From NCBI GenBank assembly GCA_013153405.1, contig JAADEM010000006.1, positions 1-57,544 of the forward strand: DNA of 57,544 bases, in the 5' to 3' direction. Below are positions 16,655-26,512 of the stretch, one piece after another (position 1 is the stretch's first letter; the number at the start of each line of letters is the position of its first letter). This DNA is from Chlorobiota bacterium. Its GTDB lineage: Bacteria; Bacteroidota; Bacteroidia; Bacteroidales; Marinilabiliaceae. The notes under the pieces were generated by a model. That model did not search any database, was not told the origin of the DNA, and worked only from the letters and a program-made list of their open reading frames with translations. A program made the position numbers and the translations under genes.

Positions 16655-18493
16655 ATGTTAAAGAACACAAACCCGAATATTATGGAAATAATCAGAACAT
16701 TTGACATTCTTGATAAACTAAAGAAAGAAAACGACAAAGATGATATCCTTGCTGCAAAACGCGACGGACAATGGGTAACTTTCAGTGTGGATGAATATAT
16801 TGAAAATTCTAAATTTTTCAGTTTTGGACTGTTAGCCAAAGGATTTAAAAAAGGAGATAAAATAGCGACAGTGTCCAACAACAGACCCGAATGGAATTTT
16901 GTAGACATGGGCATGTCAATGGTTGGTGTTATTCACGTGCCTATTTACCCGACTATTGGTGATGACGAATACCGCTATATATTAAAACACAGTGACGCAA
17001 AAATTCTGATAGTTTCAGACATTGCATTGTATAATAAGCTCAAGCCAATTGCTGACGAAATAGATTCAATTGAAGAAGTTTACTCTTTCAATATCATTGA
17101 AAATGTCCCGCACTGGAGCGAAATCGTTGATTTGGGCGAAAAGGAAAAAACCAAACAACGGGAGGAGCAACAAAAAATAAAAACTTCAATATCTCCCGAC
17201 GACGTAGCTTCAATAATTTACACATCAGGAACAACGGGAATGCCCAAAGGTGTCATGCTCACACATCGTAATTTCATGAGCAATGTTTTAGGAGTAGCTC
17301 CTAACTTTGATCTTCGTAAAGAAGATAAGTCTCTGAGCTTTCTTCCTCTTTGCCATGTTTTCGAGCGAATGGTAAACTACCTGTATCAGTACAAAGGCTG
17401 CAGTGTATACTATGCTGAAAACCTTGGAACTATTGCACGGGACCTGAAAGACATTCAAGCCAGTATATTTACTACCGTTCCCCGTGTTATAGAACGAATA
17501 TACGACAAGCTGGTAACCAAAGGCAATGACCTTGACAGTTCAAAAAAGAAGATCTTTTTCTGGGCCATGCGGTTGGGGGAGAAATATAATGTTACAGGCA
17601 GAAATAATCCTGTTTACGCCTCAAAACTCAAAATTGCCCGAAAACTGGTTTTCTCAAAATGGCATGAAGCATTCGGTGGTAAGCTCAGATTAATAATTAG
17701 CGGAGGTGCTGCCCTTCAACCAAGACTCAGCCGGCTGTTCTTTGCTGCAGGAATTCCGTTAATGGAAGGTTACGGCCTGACTGAAACATCCCCGGTTATA
17801 GCTGTAAATCACCTCAACGGCAAGGGCAACCTTTATATCGGCTCTGTAGGACCTGTCCTTGATAATATTCAGGTAAAAATAGACGAAGAGGGTGAGATAC
17901 TGGTAAAAGGCCCGAGTGTAATGAAAGGATATTACAAAGATGAAAAAACCACAAATGAAGTAATTGATTCGGAAGGTTGGTTTCATACCGGAGATATAGG
18001 GAAGCTCATTAACGGCAAATTCCTGGCTATTACCGATAGAAAAAAGGAGATGTTCAAACTTTCGAACGGCAAATACATTGCACCACAATCAATTGAAAAC
18101 CTGTTTAAAGAATCAAACTTTATAGAACAGATTATGGTAATTGGCGAAAGTGAAAAGTTTGCCAGTGCCATCATCTCTCCCAATTTTGAATTTCTCCACA
18201 ACTGGGCTCATGAACATAAAATACACTTCCGCGACAACGAAGACCTTATTAATGACGAACAGGTCAAAGCTCTATACCAAAAGGAGGTAACAAGACTTAA
18301 CAAACAGCTTGGAAAACACGAAGAGATAAAACGCTTCCGTCTTGTTTGTGAACCATGGACTTCTGCCGGTGGTGAACTTTCACCAACACTCAAACTCCGC
18401 AGAAGAGTACTTTATAAAAAATACGCCCACATCATACGTGAAATTTACTCATACGGACAAAATGAAGCCAACAGAGGCTCCATAAGTTTCTGA
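16655..18493 (+). CDS. Long-chain acyl-CoA synthetase (AMP-forming)
   Basis: The enzyme activates fatty acids with ATP and CoA for beta-oxidation or lipid synthesis. At 612 residues it has the usual length. The AMP-binding P-loop reads IIYTSGTTGMPKGVMLTHRN near residue 190, followed by GYGLTETSPVIAVN in the centre, GWFHTGDIG and ITDRKKEMFKLSNGKYIAP toward the C-terminal domain. This combination marks the FadD/FAA1 group of AMP-dependent ligases. Two starts are possible, ATG at 16655 and ATG at 16682 (MEIIRTFDIL). The latter agrees better with family N-termini, but the sequence does not decide it. It is convergent with a thioredoxin gene across a strong terminator. Confidence 0.9.
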   Translation: MLKNTNPNIMEIIRTFDILDKLKKENDKDDILAAKRDGQWVTFSVDEYIENSKFFSFGLLAKGFKKGDKIATVSNNRPEWNFVDMGMSMVGVIHVPIYPTIGDDEYRYILKHSDAKILIVSDIALYNKLKPIADEIDSIEEVYSFNIIENVPHWSEIVDLGEKEKTKQREEQQKIKTSISPDDVASIIYTSGTTGMPKGVMLTHRNFMSNVLGVAPNFDLRKEDKSLSFLPLCHVFERMVNYLYQYKGCSVYYAENLGTIARDLKDIQASIFTTVPRVIERIYDKLVTKGNDLDSSKKKIFFWAMRLGEKYNVTGRNNPVYASKLKIARKLVFSKWHEAFGGKLRLIISGGAALQPRLSRLFFAAGIPLMEGYGLTETSPVIAVNHLNGKGNLYIGSVGPVLDNIQVKIDEEGEILVKGPSVMKGYYKDEKTTNEVIDSEGWFHTGDIGKLINGKFLAITDRKKEMFKLSNGKYIAPQSIENLFKESNFIEQIMVIGESEKFASAIISPNFEFLHNWAHEHKIHFRDNEDLINDEQVKALYQKEVTRLNKQLGKHEEIKRFRLVCEPWTSAGGELSPTLKLRRRVLYKKYAHIIREIYSYGQNEANRGSISF

Positions 18494-18508
18494 CAGAACT
18501 AAAAAAAA

Positions 18509-18555
18509 TGCCCCGGAAGCCGTCATTTGCAACCATAATGACAACTTCCGGGGCA
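18509..18555. terminator. Bidirectional terminator
   Basis: TGCCCCGGAAG (18509-18519) pairs with CTTCCGGGGCA (18545-18555), and an inner GTCATT/AATGAC stem extends it. A-runs and T-runs lie on both sides, so it serves the acyl-CoA synthetase gene and the convergent thioredoxin gene. Confidence 0.85.
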
Positions 18556-18583
18556 CACTGTGTTTTTTTATCCGGGATAACTA

Positions 18584-18919
18584 TTACTCAAACAGAAAAC
18601 CGTAAGGCCGGCTGATGGCATCTTCAAGTTCACGAAGACTAACATTTCGTCCGAAACGAAAATACTCTTTCTGTTCAAAGTAGATCAACAAAGTAGGAAC
18701 AGCAAACACCCTTTTTGAAGCAGCCTCATCGGGTTGTTTATGAGTATTCACATAAACGAACTTCATACCCGGAAAACAATCCTGCAGCAACTCTTTAACT
18801 TTAGGTTTCAAAACCTTACAAACATTACAGTCATCGTGTGAGAAGTAAACCAGTAATGCATCATTCTCAGCGATCTCCTTATCAAGATCGACATTCGTAT
18901 ATTCTTCTTCTTTCTTCAT
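18584..18919 (-). CDS. Cytoplasmic thioredoxin-family protein
   Basis: The 111-residue single-domain protein has a thioredoxin fold with active site Cys31-Asn-Val-Cys34 in FSHDDCNVCKVLKPK, and a cis-proline in FAVPTLLIYF. No signal peptide is present, so it should act in the cytoplasm as a small dithiol reductant. The CNVC pair differs from the CGPC of classical thioredoxins, which usually changes the redox potential. It lies 105 nt downstream of ispF on the same strand. Confidence 0.85.
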   Translation of the reverse strand: MKKEEEYTNVDLDKEIAENDALLVYFSHDDCNVCKVLKPKVKELLQDCFPGMKFVYVNTHKQPDEAASKRVFAVPTLLIYFEQKEYFRFGRNVSLRELEDAISRPYGFLFE

Positions 18920-19024
18920 TAATTAATTTTTATTTGCAAAAATAAAAAAACAAGGTTTATGCAACAAAATCGTCATAATATTACCGACAAGAACAAAACC
19001 TCATCATTCCATGTTTAACCAGTA

Positions 19025-19504
19025 TCAATCTTTCTGAATCAGAACAGTTGCATAGGCAGCGATACCCTCTTCTTTCCCAACAAAACCAAGTTTTTCCGTA
19101 GTGGTGGCTTTTATTGCAATATCATCCGTATCAATATTCATCACAGCGGCAAGAACCTTCTGCATCTCATCAATATATGGTTTTATACGGGGCTTTTGCA
19201 ATGCTATTGTCGAATCAATATTACTTACCGAGTATCCTTTTGATGCAATTATCTCTATCGTTTTACTAAGTAATATTTTACTATCGATATTTTCAAAATC
19301 CGGACTGGTATCGGGGAAATGATATCCGATATCCCTCATATTTGCAGCACCAAGTAATGCATCGCAGATAGCATGAATGAGAACATCACCATCCGAATGT
19401 GCCACACATCCTTTTGTGTGTTCGATACGAATACCGCCAAGCCACAACTCTTCGCCCCCGGCAAGACGGTGTACATCATATCCGAAACCTACCCGTAATT
19501 TCAT
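19025..19504 (-). CDS. ispF: 2-C-methyl-D-erythritol 2,4-cyclodiphosphate synthase
   Basis: IspF makes the cyclic diphosphate intermediate of the MEP isoprenoid pathway. The 159-residue length is standard. The N-terminus MKLRVGFGYDVHRL supplies the zinc ligands Asp10 and His12, AHSDGDVLIHAICDALLGA supplies His44, and FPDTSPDFENIDS and TTEKLGFVGKEEGIAA complete the site. It follows porV by 11 nt, a conserved ispF-porV-porU neighbourhood in type IX secretion Bacteroidota. Confidence 0.97.
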   Translation of the reverse strand: MKLRVGFGYDVHRLAGGEELWLGGIRIEHTKGCVAHSDGDVLIHAICDALLGAANMRDIGYHFPDTSPDFENIDSKILLSKTIEIIASKGYSVSNIDSTIALQKPRIKPYIDEMQKVLAAVMNIDTDDIAIKATTTEKLGFVGKEEGIAAYATVLIQKD

Positions 19505-19515
19505 TAAAGAAAAGT

Positions 19516-20661
19516 TTAATGCTTTTTGCCCTTCGAACTACCAAACTGACTCAAATCAAATCCAAGTGAAAACCTTATTGTATTTGCAAGCGGATTATTT
19601 GATTCCATGGGTATTATGTAAGAAGCATCAATATTGAACATATTAAACTTCAGACCGACACCGGCAGTGGCATATTTACGATTACCTTTATTCTCATTTT
19701 CATGATGATAACCAGCACGAATTGCAAACTGTTTATTGTACCAGTACTCAACACCTCCGGAAATTCTTATCTCCTGAAGCTCTTCACTAAAACCGCCCGG
19801 TGCATCACTAAAAGATTTGAAGATACCTGAAATAACTGATGTTTCAGCTGCAGTGGTATCTAAAACAGAAGGAACTAAAAGTTTATTAATATCAGCAGTA
19901 AACATTACCTGATTATATTCATCAATATCCATACTGTAAGCCGCACCAAGACGAAGGTTTGTAGGAATAAATTCTTTAGTGTTTCCTCCGTCATAACTGA
20001 TTTTTGAACCTATATTCGAGATATTAATACCTGCACTTAACGCTGATTTCTTACGGTTCTTTTTCCAGCTTGTGTGATAATAAAATGCTATATCTGCCGC
20101 AAATGAGTTACCAGGTAATGACTGCGCTGTTGGGCTGCCATTTAAAATATCGGAGCGAATATACCTGAAAGCAACGCCACCTGAAAACTGATCGGACAGA
20201 ATCCTTGAATAAGCAACATCAAGAGCAAACTCATTAGGATTACCTGTTCCAACCACATTGCTTGTTTCGTCGGTATAAGTGATGTCACCCAATGAAAAAT
20301 ACGTAAGTGACGAGCTGAGTGTCTGCATATCATCTAATCTGTAATAAAACGAAACATATGACAGGTTAATATCGCCTATTAACTCTCTTAACCATGGTGT
20401 AAACGAAACCGAAGCACCCATAGAACCGTCGATAAAAGCATATTTGGCAGGGTTCCAATACTGAGAATTATAATCCGGCGATGTTGCAACACCTGCATCA
20501 CCCATACCGCCGGCTCTCGATTCCGGTGCAATATTCAAAAACGGAACGGCCGTACTTACAATATTATTTACCACATCACTCTGAGTTGTCTGTCCGTTAA
20601 CAGACACTACAAACACTGATAAAACTCCCGCTACAACAATGCTCTTTATAATCTTCATCAT
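19516..20661 (-). CDS. porV: Type IX secretion outer-membrane protein PorV (LptO)
   Basis: PorV is an outer-membrane beta barrel of the FadL type that receives cargo from the type IX translocon and passes it to the PorU sortase. From the ATG at 20661 or 20658 the protein has about 381 residues. It starts with a signal peptide (MKIIKSIVVAGVLSVFVVSV) and the hallmark segment VPFLNIAPESRAGGMGDAGV, followed by YWNPAKYAF. A longer frame upstream lacks a signal peptide and is unlikely. The C-terminal strands end in RFSLGFDLSQFGSSKGKKH. It lies between porU and ispF. Confidence 0.93.
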   Translation of the reverse strand: MMKIIKSIVVAGVLSVFVVSVNGQTTQSDVVNNIVSTAVPFLNIAPESRAGGMGDAGVATSPDYNSQYWNPAKYAFIDGSMGASVSFTPWLRELIGDINLSYVSFYYRLDDMQTLSSSLTYFSLGDITYTDETSNVVGTGNPNEFALDVAYSRILSDQFSGGVAFRYIRSDILNGSPTAQSLPGNSFAADIAFYYHTSWKKNRKKSALSAGINISNIGSKISYDGGNTKEFIPTNLRLGAAYSMDIDEYNQVMFTADINKLLVPSVLDTTAAETSVISGIFKSFSDAPGGFSEELQEIRISGGVEYWYNKQFAIRAGYHHENENKGNRKYATAGVGLKFNMFNIDASYIIPMESNNPLANTIRFSLGFDLSQFGSSKGKKH

Positions 20662-20810
20662 ATTAAAAACTTTCAATTTAAATTTAACACTTCCCTTTTT
20701 CTGAATTAATAAAATAAGAATATAGTTTTTCAATTGTTCTCCCCCTGAACAAAAATTTTGCAATTGTAATAAATATTACCTTCAACAAAAACTAAAAAAA
20801 CCTGTTTTTA

Positions 20811-23800
20811 TTATTCAACCACTAAAATTTTTTGTGAAAATTCTGCAGCTCTACCCGTTTGAGTCAGAACACTAAATCTTACAATATAAAGTCCCTGACC
20901 CAGAATATCACCATTAAATGAGCGCGGATACCACCTTAACGGCTGTATTGTTCCGCCCGAACTGACAGTACGCTCCTCGGTTTCATTAAGAAGCTGCCCC
21001 GCAAGATTGTATGTTGAAATTATTACATTGACAGATGTATTAGGCTCATCGTGATTAAAAACACAAAGTGCCGAGCCGTAACTACTGACCGGATTAGGAA
21101 AAAAAGAAACTTTTTCAACATTGAGTGCCATACCCTGCTCAACAACAAACTCAACTTCCACAACAGATGAATTATTCAGATTATCCCATGCTTTGAAAGA
21201 CAATTTATGCAATCCGGGCTCCTGATCTGGTAACTGAAAAACAACTGTACCTTCACGATAACTATCCACTTTGGATCTGAAGAAACCGTTCATAACCATA
21301 GTATGGTTTTTATCGTCGTCAATAACCAGAGTAACATCATGTCCTATACCGTTTCCTGATGTATTTATTCCGTTCTCATCGTACAACTCAGCTATAAGCA
21401 ACGGTCGTGTTCCGGTAACATTTCCGGAAACAAATGTTGGTTTATTCAGATACAATCTGATATCCGGTCCTTCATTATCCATAGGAGGATTATCACTTAT
21501 TCCCCCTATCAGGATATCGTTATTTGCACCAAAAGCTTCAACTGATTTATCATTTGAACTATAGTAACTGACACGGGCCTTATCTATATTATACCTGATA
21601 TCCTTGGACACGAAGAATTCACTTTTAAACAATCCCTCCTCCACACTAACCTGACCTGTAAAAAGCTTATTTTCAAACACCTGATATTCGAAAGGTACTG
21701 CTCCGTCATTACCCAGCGTAATAACAGTTGTAGGCTTATCGAAAACAGTAATATCAAGAATTCCGTCATAATCATCAATTAACGTATCATCTTCACGTAC
21801 TATTTCACCTTCGATAGAGGCTTTGCTCAGGGCTTTCAGCGTATCCATCACTTCGCTTACAGGCTTGCCATTAACCTTCTCTGTTTTCACATATTGAGAC
21901 GGATAGATGATAGCCAAAGCCGGATCAGCAAGAAGGGTAAAATTCAGGATATTGACACTGGTTCCCGAAGCATTTTTTGTATATTTCATTATATCTCCGA
22001 GCTTCAGCTTTTCACCATTCTTATCGCGTTCAAAAATATAATCGAAAAGATTATTATTTATAATAAAGTTCAAAGAACTGTACACAACTCTTGTTGTTGA
22101 AAACAGGCCTATTCCACCGCCCACATTATTCAGAAAAACCCATTCGCCTGCAGAAACATGGGAGGGATCATCAAAACGGCTGAACTCACAGGTTGCGGTA
22201 ACAAACAGAGGCAACCGGTCAAGGTTGGTCCAGCTCTGAATTTCCGGTATCGTTACTATCTGTTCATGGGCCAGTCCGTTCTCACCTCCATGCCCCGTAT
22301 AGTTAAAAATCAGCGTTCCGTTAAGTATTGCATCCTCGACCAGAACATTCACTTCCGGATAAGCTTTTCCTGTTGCTGTTGTAATCTTCTGATATGAATC
22401 AAAATAAATTTTATTAAGGTCAAACTCAGGATGTGTTAATGAAACTTTAGTGGCAAGGCGATCGGCATCCCTCATATGTATGTTATTATCTCCGTCATCA
22501 CCAACAAAAGTAAGAAGAGCCTTCCATTTACCTGCATACTGATTTTTCATATACATCTCAACCTTATCCACAGCCCAGGTTGCTTCCTGAACCGTATTAA
22601 CAGGGAAACGCCCAATTCCGATATCCAATTGGTCAACCCTGAGGTCATCACCTTCACTGTCATCAAGACAGCCATAGAAGTCATCTGTTACATAAGAATA
22701 TGCCTGGTGAATTGACATTTCAGACTGATATGTAAGTATACGGTTGGTATTTTCTTCAGAGTACGAGCGATTATCGTAAGAACCATCACCAAAAAGCAAC
22801 AGATATTTTGGTTTATCTTCATCGGATAATGCCTTTTTATACAGCATTCTCATAAAATCCCTGATTGCCGATATATCGGGCTGACCGGATGAAAACTCAT
22901 TATAAATTTCAGAAGGTGTTGTTACAAAAACATTAAGACCGTCATTTTCGGCATGCAGTTCTGCCAAACGGTTAGCCTCTTCAAGAAACTCCTCCGGCGC
23001 CACAATAACATAATCAACTCCTGATACTGAATGAAGATTCTGATTCTCAATCTCTCCTTCGTATGAAGGAACAGGAAAGTCTCCATCAGGATTGAATGCT
23101 ACAAACTGTCGCAGTTCTTTTGTGTCGGCAATAAATGAATATTTCCCGGAGCTCAGTTCTCCTTTAACTTTTTCGGGCCTGGTATAATCAGTTATATCCC
23201 ATACCAACAAATTATCTCCGGTATTTTCGAGTACAAAACGTGCCGCATCGTATTTGTTATATGATTCTACATCCCTGAATTCAAGCTCATCTCCTGGCAT
23301 ACTAAGTTTACACCTGGCATTTAAACAAATAAAATTAAGCCATCCCTGAGCTGTATTGGCTGGCATTGAATACTCAATTTTTAATGCCAAGTCATCCTGA
23401 AATACGCTGAAGCTATCGGTCTGTTCTGTCATGTGAGCATAATATCCGGTATAATCCGAAAAAGAGATGGCTCTCACTCTGATTTCTTGTACAGGACCTG
23501 CATCATTAACAAATACATCAAAAGCTGAAGTTACATTAGAGCGTGCTGCTACAGAAGTGAAGATTTTAACGGGATATTCGGACTGCAGATTCTTGAAGCT
23601 GAAATTCAAATCATACGATTGTTTTCCGTAATAACTAAACCATTCGCCAAACCATATTCTTCCCGATTTCAGCAGGTTCTTTTCTTCCAGCTCATGAAAT
23701 TCACGCGCATCATAAGATGTAACATCACCCTCCGGCTGCAGACCAGACCAGTCGGTCTCTCCAACTCTCAACCCTTCTCCTGCATCAACTGTCAGAAAAT

Positions 23801-24608
23801 AATCGGCAACATCAGTAAAATCATTGATTTGATGCACCCACATCCCTTTAGAAATATCATACGTCCACTTTACAGTTCCCTTGCCGTAAAAGAACAGGGC
23901 ATCACCCGAATCGTAAACTGCATTCTCTCTGAGGTCATCAAATCGGGGAGAACTGTTAAGCTTAGGCAGCATAACCCCGCCGTTACCAAAAATACGAACG
24001 TCCGAAGGATTGTTAAAGCCCCACTCCTTTAATTTGGAATATGATATTTTATAAATCCCATCATCTTTAATGCTGATTTTAACCCACCTGCCATTTGACA
24101 ATACGGAATTATCAGCATATTCTGTAAGGTTTGTTTTTTCAGAATTCTTAACAGTTACTTTTTTCACATCTACAGAAACAGAGTACTCTTTAATTTTCCT
24201 GTATGCAACTGCTTCTCTTATTATCGGTATCAACTCTACATATAAATACGGTTTTCCATTTACATATGAAATAAAAACATTTTTCTTAGGCTCATCATTT
24301 ATTTCAAAACCATTTAATATTTTTTGTTCTTCATCGGTAACCGAAATTAAAACTTCAGGTACAATAGTAACCTCAACATCATTTAAAGAAACACCTTCGG
24401 GCAATCTGTAACTATGAATCTGCAACGGCAAAAGAGTTTCTGTATCAATTCCCTTCTGATCATCAATAACAAGCCTGCCCGGCAGTATCTGTGAAGGCAA
24501 TTCGGGAGCCAACCAGTGAACCTGATACAGATATGTATTCTTTTGAGCATTTGTTATACCCGCAAAAATAAAGAATACATATAAATAAGTAATAAACTTT
24601 CTGATCAT
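20811..24608 (-). CDS. porU: Type IX secretion C25-family sortase PorU
   Basis: PorU cleaves the C-terminal domain of type IX cargo at the cell surface and attaches the protein to a lipopolysaccharide. The 1265-residue protein begins with a signal peptide ending near residue 21 (TNAQ). A long beta-rich N-terminal part follows. The gingipain-like peptidase domain covers about residues 530-900, with His773 in FNYTGHGGENGLAH and Cys807 in LFVTATCEFSR as the likely catalytic pair. The last 100 residues resemble a type IX C-terminal signal, with FFPNPVSSYGSA and ending GRAAEFSQKILVVE. It is followed by porV after 149 nt and is divergent from gldJ. Confidence 0.94.
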   Translation of the reverse strand: MIRKFITYLYVFFIFAGITNAQKNTYLYQVHWLAPELPSQILPGRLVIDDQKGIDTETLLPLQIHSYRLPEGVSLNDVEVTIVPEVLISVTDEEQKILNGFEINDEPKKNVFISYVNGKPYLYVELIPIIREAVAYRKIKEYSVSVDVKKVTVKNSEKTNLTEYADNSVLSNGRWVKISIKDDGIYKISYSKLKEWGFNNPSDVRIFGNGGVMLPKLNSSPRFDDLRENAVYDSGDALFFYGKGTVKWTYDISKGMWVHQINDFTDVADYFLTVDAGEGLRVGETDWSGLQPEGDVTSYDAREFHELEEKNLLKSGRIWFGEWFSYYGKQSYDLNFSFKNLQSEYPVKIFTSVAARSNVTSAFDVFVNDAGPVQEIRVRAISFSDYTGYYAHMTEQTDSFSVFQDDLALKIEYSMPANTAQGWLNFICLNARCKLSMPGDELEFRDVESYNKYDAARFVLENTGDNLLVWDITDYTRPEKVKGELSSGKYSFIADTKELRQFVAFNPDGDFPVPSYEGEIENQNLHSVSGVDYVIVAPEEFLEEANRLAELHAENDGLNVFVTTPSEIYNEFSSGQPDISAIRDFMRMLYKKALSDEDKPKYLLLFGDGSYDNRSYSEENTNRILTYQSEMSIHQAYSYVTDDFYGCLDDSEGDDLRVDQLDIGIGRFPVNTVQEATWAVDKVEMYMKNQYAGKWKALLTFVGDDGDNNIHMRDADRLATKVSLTHPEFDLNKIYFDSYQKITTATGKAYPEVNVLVEDAILNGTLIFNYTGHGGENGLAHEQIVTIPEIQSWTNLDRLPLFVTATCEFSRFDDPSHVSAGEWVFLNNVGGGIGLFSTTRVVYSSLNFIINNNLFDYIFERDKNGEKLKLGDIMKYTKNASGTSVNILNFTLLADPALAIIYPSQYVKTEKVNGKPVSEVMDTLKALSKASIEGEIVREDDTLIDDYDGILDITVFDKPTTVITLGNDGAVPFEYQVFENKLFTGQVSVEEGLFKSEFFVSKDIRYNIDKARVSYYSSNDKSVEAFGANNDILIGGISDNPPMDNEGPDIRLYLNKPTFVSGNVTGTRPLLIAELYDENGINTSGNGIGHDVTLVIDDDKNHTMVMNGFFRSKVDSYREGTVVFQLPDQEPGLHKLSFKAWDNLNNSSVVEVEFVVEQGMALNVEKVSFFPNPVSSYGSALCVFNHDEPNTSVNVIISTYNLAGQLLNETEERTVSSGGTIQPLRWYPRSFNGDILGQGLYIVRFSVLTQTGRAAEFSQKILVVE

Positions 24609-24920
24609 ATATTATTTTTCCTTTTACAAATCAATTATTTACACTACTCCTGAAAAATATAAACATCAAACAGGAATATTAATTTTGCTCAAAAAAAACA
24701 AAAAAAAACTTGCCTTACACAAGAAATATAAATATTTAACGTTTGAGTTATGAAAAAATTGCAGGAATAATATTTTAAATAAAAGTCAAAAAAAAATTAA
24801 AATCATCGGGATTAGGTATAACCTTTTTTTATTTTTGCAGTATAAAGGAATAGTTGAATGGATTTCGACGGAAAGAATTTGAAATTATTAACAATTAAGA
24901 TAACACAAGTACACAAAGCT
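24609..24920. other. Divergent control region between porU and gldJ
   Basis: This AT-rich gap has no reading frame of its own once gldJ is started at its signal peptide. It holds TAnnTTTG-like elements in the plus direction at 24680-24687 (TAATTTTG) and 24830-24837 (TATTTTTG); the second is well placed for gldJ. No matching TTTG at 19-20 nt is visible. No strong hairpin is seen. Confidence 0.35.
24830..24837 (+). promoter_or_regulatory. Possible -7 box of gldJ
   Basis: TATTTTTG matches TAnnTTTG exactly and lies 83 nt before the preferred gldJ start, implying transcription from about 24844. The -33 element is not recognisable. Confidence 0.4.
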
Positions 24921-26426
24921 ATGAGATTTATTTCCAGAATCTTACTAACATTAACCGTAATTGGGTTAATATCTTTGGCCTCATGTAAATCCAGCAAAGG
25001 CGGCGGAGGAGGAAATGTTTCATCCGTTACAGGATGGGAATATAACAATCCTGAATTCGGAGGATTCGAATATCAATCGGGATATGAACAAAAAACAGGT
25101 CCCGGCCTGGTATTTGTCGAAGGAGGTACGTTCATCATGGGACGTGTCGAGCAAGATGTAATGTATGACTGGAACAATGTTCCAAGAAGAGTTACCGTTC
25201 CGTCTTTTTACATGGACGAGACAGAGGTGACAAATGCAAACTACAGAGAGTATCTGTATTGGATACAAAGAGTTTATGCAGATTATCCTGAGGTTTATAA
25301 AAAAGCTCTACCCGATACATTGGTATGGCGCAGACCTCTGTCATACAATGAGCCTTTGGTAGAGAATTACTTACGTCATCCTGCATATGCCGACTATCCG
25401 GTAGTAGGAGTTAACTGGCTGCAGGCTAACGACTTTTGCGCATGGAGAACCAACAGGGTAAATGAACTTATTCTTATTGAAGAAGGAATACTGGAGTTTG
25501 ATCCAAGCCAGCAAGGTGAAAATAATTTCGATACAGAAGCATATCTTTTAGGACAATACGAAGGTATTACTGGTAAAAGTCCAATGAAAGACCTCGATCC
25601 TAATAAAGACACCCGTCGTGTAAGATGGGATGACGGAATATTGCTACCCAAATACCGTCTCCCGACCGAGGCAGAGTGGGAATATGCAGCATTTGCACTT
25701 ATCGGAAATTCATACGACGAAAGACTTACCAACAGAAGAATTTATCCTTGGGATGGTCACATTGTAAGAAATCCTGATAAAAAATATCGTGGTAAAATGA
25801 TGGCCAACTTTGTTAGAGGAAACGGAGACATGATGGGTATGGCCGGTTCTCTGAACGATGGAGGAGACATCACAATGCCTGTACACTCATTCTGGCCAAA
25901 CGACTATGGTTTGTACTGTATGGCAGGTAATGTTAATGAATGGGTAGCTGACGTATATCGTCCTCTGTCTTTCGAAGATGTTGATGAATTCAGCCCGTAT
26001 CGCGGAAACGTATTTAAAACAAAAGTTCTGGATGAAGCTGGTTATGTAGCAGAGAAAGACAGTCTGGGCCGTATACGCTATCGTGTTGAAACTGACCAGG
26101 ACATACTTAACCGTAAAAACTACAGAACAGCAGACAACCGTAATTACCTTGATGGTGATGCTGAATCAAATATTATTACCGGAGAAGACTGGAATGCTTC
26201 AAAAGCAAACACAAGTAATATGTATGCAGGAACACCGAACAGCAGTAGTGTATCAAGTATGATAACAGACAGATCACGTGTTTACAAAGGTGGTTCATGG
26301 AGAGACAGAGCTTATTGGTTAAGCCCCGGAACAAGAAGATTCCTGGATGAACGTGAAAGCCGCGATGACCTTGGTTTCCGTTGTGCCATGACAAGAGTAG
26401 GTGCTCCTACCAAAGGAAAAAAATAA
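24921..26426 (+). CDS. gldJ: Gliding motility / type IX secretion lipoprotein GldJ
   Basis: GldJ is an outer-membrane-associated lipoprotein needed for gliding and for stability of the type IX motor ring proteins. From the ATG at 24921 the protein has 501 residues, with the signal peptide MRFISRILLTLTVIGLISLA and lipobox LASC. A longer frame from 24858 would place 21 polar residues before the signal peptide and is rejected. The body is a formylglycine-generating-enzyme-like (sulfatase-modifying factor) fold: FVEGGTFIMGR, VPSFYMDETEVTNANYREY, RLPTEAEWEYAA, and the final SWRDRAYWLSPGTRRFLDER. It is followed by a terminator and murF. Confidence 0.92.
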   Translation: MRFISRILLTLTVIGLISLASCKSSKGGGGGNVSSVTGWEYNNPEFGGFEYQSGYEQKTGPGLVFVEGGTFIMGRVEQDVMYDWNNVPRRVTVPSFYMDETEVTNANYREYLYWIQRVYADYPEVYKKALPDTLVWRRPLSYNEPLVENYLRHPAYADYPVVGVNWLQANDFCAWRTNRVNELILIEEGILEFDPSQQGENNFDTEAYLLGQYEGITGKSPMKDLDPNKDTRRVRWDDGILLPKYRLPTEAEWEYAAFALIGNSYDERLTNRRIYPWDGHIVRNPDKKYRGKMMANFVRGNGDMMGMAGSLNDGGDITMPVHSFWPNDYGLYCMAGNVNEWVADVYRPLSFEDVDEFSPYRGNVFKTKVLDEAGYVAEKDSLGRIRYRVETDQDILNRKNYRTADNRNYLDGDAESNIITGEDWNASKANTSNMYAGTPNSSSVSSMITDRSRVYKGGSWRDRAYWLSPGTRRFLDERESRDDLGFRCAMTRVGAPTKGKK

Positions 26427-26446
26427 AGGATATCAATAAATAATTT

Positions 26447-26482
26447 TAAAGAGGTTGACATTTAAGTCAACCTCTTTTTTTA
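26447..26482 (+). terminator. Terminator after gldJ
   Basis: The 9-bp stem GAGGTTGAC (26451-26459) / GTCAACCTC (26466-26474) with loop ATTTAA is followed by a T-run. It separates gldJ from murF although both are on the plus strand. Confidence 0.85.
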
Positions 26483-26512
26483 TTTTTACCGATATACGCA
26501 AACAATGGGAAT